6,350 bases of DNA from Candidatus Zixiibacteriota bacterium. Its GTDB lineage: Bacteria > Zixibacteria > MSB-5A5 > GN15 > PGXB01. The notes under the pieces are model-generated. The model made no database searches and was not told the origin of the DNA. It saw only the letters and a list, made by a program, of their open reading frames with translations. The translations under genes were made by a program, and so were the position numbers. Position 1 is the first letter of the stretch; each line of letters begins with the position of its first letter. The stretch covers positions 1 to 6,350 of the forward strand of contig CP070766.1 in NCBI GenBank assembly GCA_020345705.1. Reading direction: 5' to 3'. Below are positions 1-3,991 of the stretch, one piece after another.

Positions 1-243
1 GCTCACCCTCTGGTGCATAGTGTTCATGACCTGCACATATGGTCGCTTTCCTCGACCATGGTTGCCTTGTCCTGCCATATCCGGCTGGACAAATCCGATT
101 ACGATTCATCCCCGGAAATAATCAGGCAACTGAGTGAGATGTTGAATAATAAATATGCCATCGGTCATGCCACCATACAGCCGGAACTCGAAGACTGCGC
201 TAACGTCGGCATCGGCTGGCGCAGTAATCGTAAAGGAATATGA
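1..243 (+). CDS. CDF-family cation efflux transporter, C-terminal fragment
   Basis: This is the last 80 residues of a cation diffusion facilitator, an inner-membrane antiporter that exports divalent metals such as zinc, cobalt or cadmium. The frame is open from base 1, so the gene begins left of the window and only the cytoplasmic C-terminal domain is present. That domain folds like a metallochaperone and helps the family dimerise and sense metal. The family signature HDLHIWSLSS lies at residues 9-18, followed by the alternating strand MVALSCHIRL and, near the end, the conserved GHATIQPE segment before a Cys. The in-frame GTG at 13 is an internal Val codon, not a start, because homology continues upstream of it. 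The transmembrane helices and metal-site Asp/His residues that set specificity are out of view, so no substrate or symbol is assigned. The TGA stop overlaps the next gene's ATG (ATGA, 240-243), which suggests translational coupling. Confidence 0.9.
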   Translation, partial: AHPLVHSVHDLHIWSLSSTMVALSCHIRLDKSDYDSSPEIIRQLSEMLNNKYAIGHATIQPELEDCANVGIGWRSNRKGI

Positions 244-1607
244 AGACTAAAGACCGCGTTGGAGACATATTCGATATAGAGATAACCGATCTTGCTTATA
301 ACGGCAAAGCGATCGGCCTGCTCGACGGCAAGGTCGTCTTTCTCAACGGCGGCCTGCCCGGCGAAAAAGTCCGGGCCGAGATTACCCGGACGAAGGCAAG
401 ATTCAGCACCGGCCGGGTGCTGAATATCATCGACAAATCGGCCGAGAGAATCAAGGCGCCGTGTATTCACTACGACATCTGCGGCGGTTGCACCTGGCAG
501 GACCTCGATTACTCCAAACAGCTTTACTACAAGAGGAAGCAGGTTGTCGATTGTCTGGAGCATATCGGAAAGTTCGAAGACGTTCGGGTGGCCGAAACAA
601 TCGGTTCGGGCGAACGTTTTTATTATCGAAACAAAATGGAGTTCTCATTTAACACTGCGGAAGACGGACGATTCAATCTTGGCCTGCATCAGCGAGGGCA
701 TTATGACGAGATTTTTGACGTCGATAAGTGCCTGCTCGAATCCGAGCTTTCCAACGATATCGTGGCCTGGTTCCGGGACTTCGTTCGCGAAAACAGGATA
801 CCCGTTTATGACGTCGAAAAGCACACCGGTTTTATGAGATTCCTGGCTATCCGGCAATCCAAAAACACCGACCAGGTCATGGTGAACATAGTCACCACCG
901 ACGGACCAATACCGAATGCCGACAAGCTGATTGAAACGGCCCGGGATCGATTCCCCCAGATAAAGACCATCGTGCAGAATACCAACAACCAGAAATCGAA
1001 TATCGCCCGCGGTGAAAAAGAGACTATTCTTTTCGGCGAGGGGTATATCGAGGAAAAACTGCTGAGGTACACCTTTAGAATCTATGCCAACTCATTTTTC
1101 CAGACCAATACCCGGCAGACCGAAACCCTGTACCGTGCCGCTTTCGATCTTCTTCGGCCGGACAGTGCCGACCATTTGCTTGATTTGTACTGCGGCGCGG
1201 GTACAATCGGTATATGTATCTCGGATTGCGTGGCCGGCGTCACCGGTATCGAGCTGGAGCCGTCCGCTATCCAGGCGGCACGGGAAAATGCCGATATCAA
1301 TAACGTGGAAAACATTGATTTTCATGCCGGCAATATGCGGTCGGTGCTGAAAGAAAAGCGTGGAATTCTGGAGGACTTCACCTGTGCGATTATCGACCCG
1401 CCGCGGGCCGGGATGCACCCGAAGGCGCTCAGCCGGTTGATCGAACTTGATCTACCGAGGATTGTATATATTTCATGCAATCCGGCGACCTTTTCGCGAG
1501 ACGCGGCAGAGCTTGTCGCATCAGGATATGAAATCAGTCAGGTTGTGCCGGTCGATATGTTTCCGCACACGATGCATATCGAACTGGCGGCCGGATTCTA
1601 CAAATAG
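240..1607 (+). CDS. rlmD: 23S rRNA (uracil-5-)-methyltransferase, RlmD/RumA-like (TrmA superfamily)
   Basis: This 455-residue SAM-dependent enzyme is predicted to make 5-methyluridine in 23S rRNA in the cytoplasm. The order of parts matches RlmD/RumA. An N-terminal TRAM RNA-binding domain spans about residues 5-65. A [4Fe-4S] site follows, with C75, C81 and C84 in the CX5CGGC pattern and C164 as the fourth ligand. The central domain includes NSFFQTN (284-290). The Rossmann methyltransferase domain has DLYCGAGTIG (315-324) and DPPRAG (386-391). The probable nucleophile is C413 in SCNP, and the probable general base is E448 in HTMHIEL. All key residues are present and the length is normal. ATG 240 is the only reasonable start: an in-frame TAA lies at 231-233 and the TRAM domain begins at once. 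An AAAGGA at 232-237 sits very close to the start, so coupling to the upstream CDF gene is likely. TRAM plus the Fe-S cluster argues against TrmA itself. Sequence alone does not separate RlmD (U1939 in E. coli numbering) from RlmC/RlmCD-type specificity. Confidence 0.93.
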   Translation: MKTKDRVGDIFDIEITDLAYNGKAIGLLDGKVVFLNGGLPGEKVRAEITRTKARFSTGRVLNIIDKSAERIKAPCIHYDICGGCTWQDLDYSKQLYYKRKQVVDCLEHIGKFEDVRVAETIGSGERFYYRNKMEFSFNTAEDGRFNLGLHQRGHYDEIFDVDKCLLESELSNDIVAWFRDFVRENRIPVYDVEKHTGFMRFLAIRQSKNTDQVMVNIVTTDGPIPNADKLIETARDRFPQIKTIVQNTNNQKSNIARGEKETILFGEGYIEEKLLRYTFRIYANSFFQTNTRQTETLYRAAFDLLRPDSADHLLDLYCGAGTIGICISDCVAGVTGIELEPSAIQAARENADINNVENIDFHAGNMRSVLKEKRGILEDFTCAIIDPPRAGMHPKALSRLIELDLPRIVYISCNPATFSRDAAELVASGYEISQVVPVDMFPHTMHIELAAGFYK

Positions 1608-1615
1608 CTGAGAAC

Positions 1616-1622
1616 GAGGAGG
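1616..1622 (+). promoter_or_regulatory. Strong Shine-Dalgarno deciding a GTG start
   Basis: GAGGAGG lies four bases before the GTG at 1627. It supports this non-ATG start over later in-frame Met codons, which would remove the basic n-region of the signal peptide. Confidence 0.75.
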
Positions 1623-1626
1623 CAAC

Positions 1627-3315
1627 GTGAAACGACAATTAATCTTAGTGCTGGTTATGATGTTTATCGCTTCATCAGTAACGGCCCAGAGTAAACTGGA
1701 ACAGAATTTTGCCAAAATATCACAGGAAATACTCGAAAATTTGCAATCATTTTATCCCGTGACGTGTACGAAAAAAGGAATTCATGACTACGATTACCGC
1801 TTCACCGACTACTCAAAAAAATCAATAAACAGCGAGATTTCCAGGCTGAAGAAGTTTGAACAAAGATTATATAAGTATAATAAGAGTCGCCTTTCGGAAA
1901 ACAGCAGAATTAACCTTCAGCTCCTGAAAAGCGACGTCGATATCGCGCTGGCCAATTTGAACAAGGTCAGAGTGCACCGGATCAATCCATACCTCTACGT
2001 TTCCGACGCCGTGAACGGCATATATCTCATACTGGCGACGGAATCGGCGCCGCTCGAGACACGAGTCCACAACGTTATGGCCCGGCTCAGGGTGGTCCCG
2101 GACCTGTTCAGACAGGCGAAAAATAACCTCAAGTCTCCCCCGCCCATCTATATCGAGCTGGCCATCGGCATGCTCGACACCGGAATGGATTTCTACCGCA
2201 CCGTCGATGCCGAGCTTTCTGCCCGGTTTCCCGAACTCTCCCGCGACATAAACGCCGCCACATCCGGGGCGATCGGCTCAATGCTTGACTTCAAAGAATT
2301 TCTCAAAAACATCACTCCCGGTGACGCCGGTTCTTTTGCCGTCGGCAAGGAAAACTTCGATTACCGGCTCAAGCATGAGTATTTCTTCGACTACGACTCC
2401 GATTCGCTCCTGAAAATCGGCGAGAGTCTTCTCGAACAGACACTTTCCGAATACGATGAGTATCTGACCGAACTGGATTCGTCTGATGAAGGAGTCGATT
2501 CGGTATTCGTGATCGACTGTGTCACCAAAGACGATATTCTCGATTACTACAATTGGGAAGTCGAACAGACCAGACTCTTTCTTAAAGAAAACGACATTGT
2601 GGCTATTCCCGACGATATCGGACAATGCAAAGTTATCGAGACCCCTTCATTCTTAACGAACGTCGTCAGCACTATTGCCTATCAGCCGCCCGGTGTCTTC
2701 AGTCCTGACCAGACCGGTCTTTTTTATGTCAGACCGATCCCCGACTCGATGGACGCCGGTGAAAGAGAGGCCAGGTACAGATACATCCAGCGGCGCGGCT
2801 TCAAAGGTTCCGTTGTGCATGAAGCTTACCCGGGGCATCACCTGCAGTTCCAAATGGCTTCCCGGGTGAATGATGAGGTCAGGAAATGGCACGCGAATCC
2901 GTGCCTGTACGAAGGCTGGGCGCTGTACTGCGAAGAAATGATGTATGAAAACGGGTTTTACGGCTCCGACTCAAGAAAATATCTTAATATTCTCGATGGA
3001 ATTCTCTTCAGAGCCGTAAGAATCGTCGTCGATGTCAAGCTTCATACCGGGCAGATGACAATCGATGAGGCCGTGCAGTGGATGTCGGACGTGCTCCAAT
3101 GGGATACATCATGGGCCCGGATCGAGGTCAACCGGTACACCCTGACGCCGACCGTGCCGATGAGCTACTTGATCGGCAAACTGGAGATACTCAAACTCCG
3201 CGACGCCGCCAGGGCCAGAGAGGGCGAAAGCTTCAGCCTGAAAGACTTTCACGACAGGCTCTTAAGTGAGGGTTCGCTTCCCCCGCCCCTGATTCGTGAA
3301 ATCTGGGGATTGTAA
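1627..3315 (+). CDS. Exported DUF885-family protein, predicted metallopeptidase
   Basis: This 562-residue protein belongs to the DUF885 family (Pfam PF05960). It starts with a Sec signal peptide: basic MKRQ, a hydrophobic core to about residue 17 and a probable signal peptidase I cut after VTA (residue 20). No lipobox Cys is seen, so the mature protein is likely periplasmic or secreted. The body is mostly helical. The family hallmark HEAYPGHH is at residues 398-405, followed by EGWALYCEEM (429-438). H398, H404/H405 and a Glu of the second motif are plausible zinc ligands, with E399 as the catalytic acid/base; this is inferred from the motif's resemblance to zinc peptidases. The C-terminal RYTLTPTVPMSYLIGK (503-518) is also typical of the family. 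Length is normal and no frame break is seen. The gene starts 19 nt after the methyltransferase stop, so the two are probably co-transcribed. Substrate is unknown; small peptides are a reasonable guess. The first third, especially about 1800-1910, is more AT-rich than the rest. Confidence 0.88.
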   Translation: MKRQLILVLVMMFIASSVTAQSKLEQNFAKISQEILENLQSFYPVTCTKKGIHDYDYRFTDYSKKSINSEISRLKKFEQRLYKYNKSRLSENSRINLQLLKSDVDIALANLNKVRVHRINPYLYVSDAVNGIYLILATESAPLETRVHNVMARLRVVPDLFRQAKNNLKSPPPIYIELAIGMLDTGMDFYRTVDAELSARFPELSRDINAATSGAIGSMLDFKEFLKNITPGDAGSFAVGKENFDYRLKHEYFFDYDSDSLLKIGESLLEQTLSEYDEYLTELDSSDEGVDSVFVIDCVTKDDILDYYNWEVEQTRLFLKENDIVAIPDDIGQCKVIETPSFLTNVVSTIAYQPPGVFSPDQTGLFYVRPIPDSMDAGEREARYRYIQRRGFKGSVVHEAYPGHHLQFQMASRVNDEVRKWHANPCLYEGWALYCEEMMYENGFYGSDSRKYLNILDGILFRAVRIVVDVKLHTGQMTIDEAVQWMSDVLQWDTSWARIEVNRYTLTPTVPMSYLIGKLEILKLRDAARAREGESFSLKDFHDRLLSEGSLPPPLIREIWGL

Positions 3316-3325
3316 TAGAATCATT

Positions 3326-3355
3326 TGCCGGCTTTTATCTAACGGCCTGCCGGCA
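3326..3355 (+). terminator. GC-rich hairpin after the DUF885 gene, without a U-tract
   Basis: TGCCGGC (3326-3332) pairs perfectly with GCCGGCA (3349-3355) around a 16-nt loop, 11 bases after the DUF885 stop. Two alternative pairings compete: GCCTG/CAGGC (3345-3349 with 3357-3361) and TTTGCC/GGCAAA (3324-3329 with 3359-3364). What follows on the + strand is an A-tract, not a T-tract, so this is not a canonical intrinsic terminator. It could end transcription weakly, protect the 3' end or do neither. Confidence 0.3.
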
Positions 3356-3361
3356 TCAGGC

Positions 3362-3392
3362 AAAAAAAACCTCAAAAAATTGTAGTTTTTAC
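3362..3392 (+). promoter_or_regulatory. A/T tracts upstream of the -35, possible UP element
   Basis: A8 (3362-3369), A6 (3374-3379) and T5 (3386-3390) have centres about 11-12 bp apart, close to one helical turn, directly upstream of the TTGACA. AT-rich DNA at this position commonly binds the RNA polymerase alpha C-terminal domain, and phased tracts bend DNA. The role here is inferred from position and composition only. Confidence 0.4.
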
Positions 3393-3421
3393 TTGACATA
3401 ATGTTCGCTATGACGTACATT
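3393..3421 (+). promoter_or_regulatory. Sigma70-type promoter for the XRE/membrane-protein pair
   Basis: A perfect -35 TTGACA (3393-3398) is followed, after a 17-bp spacer, by TACATT (3416-3421), which matches four of six bases of TATAAT. Transcription would start near 3428 and give a leader of about 25 nt. The perfect -35, ideal spacing and AT-rich upstream DNA suggest a good promoter. TATAGT at 3425-3430 looks better as a -10 but would need a 26-bp spacer. Confidence 0.65.
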
Positions 3422-3425
3422 ATGT
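3396..3425. promoter_or_regulatory. Paired 9-bp palindromic operator over the promoter
   Basis: ACATAATGT (3396-3404) and ACATTATGT (3417-3425) are exact reverse complements, and each is also an odd palindrome (ACAT-N-ATGT). The second extends to TACATTATGTA (3416-3426). Their centres, 3400 and 3421, lie 21 bp apart, two helical turns, so both sites face the same side of the helix. One overlaps the -35 and the other the -10. A bound protein would block polymerase, and the XRE protein encoded just downstream is the obvious candidate. A weaker ATGT half-site at 3442-3445 continues the spacing. Binding is inferred, not shown. Confidence 0.6.
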
Positions 3426-3452
3426 ATAGTTTGAAGAACCAATGTTCCGGAT

Positions 3453-3665
3453 ATGAAGCTCAAGAATCACATAAAACAGCATCGGGCGAGGCTCGATTTG
3501 ACCCAGCAGGCGTTGGCTGAAAAAGTCGGCGTCAGAAGGCAGACAATTCTGGCCATCGAAAAAGGTCAGTATGTTCCGTCAGCGCTGCTGGCCTTCAAGA
3601 TTGCCGGGGCGCTCGGCATGAATGTGGATGAACTCTATGAGATAGAAGAGGAGGGTAAACCATGA
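3453..3665 (+). CDS. Small XRE/Cro-CI family transcriptional regulator
   Basis: This 70-residue protein is almost entirely one helix-turn-helix domain of the Cro/C1 type. Helix 2 begins at TQQALAEKVGV (17-27) and the recognition helix at RRQTILAIEKG (28-38), followed by VPSALLAFKIAGALGMNVDELY (41-62) and an acidic tail. It resembles the compact COG1476-type regulators, which have no ligand domain and are often next to small membrane-protein genes. It probably binds DNA as a dimer and most likely represses its own promoter, where paired palindromes cover the -35 and -10. ATG 3453 has no good Shine-Dalgarno; the nearest purine run, GAAGAA at 3433-3438, is better placed for an ATG at 3442 that opens a four-codon frame ending on the regulator's start. 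The stop overlaps the next gene by ATGA (3662-3665), so the two genes form a coupled operon. The regulated targets beyond this operon are unknown. Confidence 0.9.
   Translation: MKLKNHIKQHRARLDLTQQALAEKVGVRRQTILAIEKGQYVPSALLAFKIAGALGMNVDELYEIEEEGKP
3649..3655 (+). promoter_or_regulatory. Shine-Dalgarno of the small membrane protein
   Basis: AGGAGGG sits six bases before ATG 3662, inside the end of the regulator gene. It is far stronger than anything before the regulator's own start, so the membrane protein may be made in excess of the regulator. Confidence 0.7.
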
Positions 3666-3880
3666 AGACCGAAATGGATATCCTCAAGATGGATGAGCGG
3701 CAGAAGCTGTGCTGGCTTCTGGCCAACCGGGCCATAATCTTTGTGATTTTCATCGCCTGGGCGGGCATAATTGTGCGCGATTTTGTCCAGGGTAGAAATC
3801 CGATCGTAATGATTATCCTGATTCCGGTTCTGGCACTGATTCGGTTTCTATTCTTCCTTTACTATTCGAAAAAAATGTAG
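3662..3880 (+). CDS. Small two-helix membrane protein, unknown function
   Basis: This 72-residue protein has an N-terminal hydrophilic stretch (1-18, mixed charge), a hydrophobic segment at about 20-38, a short polar loop VRDFVQGRNP (38-47) and a second hydrophobic segment at about 48-67 ending in YYSKKM. Two transmembrane helices with a short connecting loop are therefore predicted. By the positive-inside rule the topology is ambiguous, since both the loop and the C-terminus carry basic residues. No catalytic or metal-binding motif is seen and I do not recognise a named family. A strong Shine-Dalgarno and the ATGA overlap with the XRE gene show that it is expressed from the same transcript. 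Small XRE regulators are commonly paired with such membrane proteins, so a linked role, for example signalling to the regulator or being its main regulated product, is plausible but unproven. A membrane toxin is an alternative with no specific support. Confidence 0.8.
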   Translation: MKTEMDILKMDERQKLCWLLANRAIIFVIFIAWAGIIVRDFVQGRNPIVMIILIPVLALIRFLFFLYYSKKM

Positions 3881-3930
3881 AGTGCACCGCCCGACCATCC
3901 GTACTGCCCGTTGCAACGTTCAGGCCCTGC

Positions 3931-3978
3931 AGTAAGAAACGGCGGGCCCGAATATGAGTCCGCCGTCCGATACTTACT
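3931..3978 (-). terminator. Two-part hairpin between convergent genes
   Basis: An inner 9-bp stem (3939-3947 with 3958-3966, one G-U pair, 10-nt loop) is flanked by a second perfect pairing, AGTAAG (3931-3936) with CTTACT (3973-3978). Read on the minus strand, the inner GC-rich stem is followed by TTTCTTACT, a modest U-rich tail, and it lies about 26 nt after the hydrolase stop. It is therefore a plausible intrinsic terminator for the minus-strand gene. On the + strand no T-run follows, but the structure could still stop or stabilise the transcript of the membrane-protein gene. Confidence 0.45.
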
Positions 3979-3991
3979 TGCCGCTTCATGA

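Noticed and set aside
13..15. GTG at 13 as the start of a small stand-alone gene
   Set aside because: The translated sequence is the conserved C-terminal domain of a CDF transporter and the frame is open to base 1, so this is an internal codon of a gene cut by the edge.
3345..3369. GCCTG/CAGGC hairpin plus A8 as an intrinsic terminator
   Set aside because: On the + strand the tail is A, not T. On the minus strand the T-run would come before the hairpin instead of after it. Neither orientation gives a canonical terminator.
3425..3430. TATAGT as the -10 element
   Set aside because: It would be 26 bp from the only good -35 (TTGACA at 3393). The 17-bp partner TACATT at 3416-3421 fits better.
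3453..3880. Classical toxin-antitoxin locus
   Set aside because: The size and overlap fit superficially, but the membrane protein matches no toxin family I recognise, and small XRE regulators paired with membrane proteins are common without toxicity.
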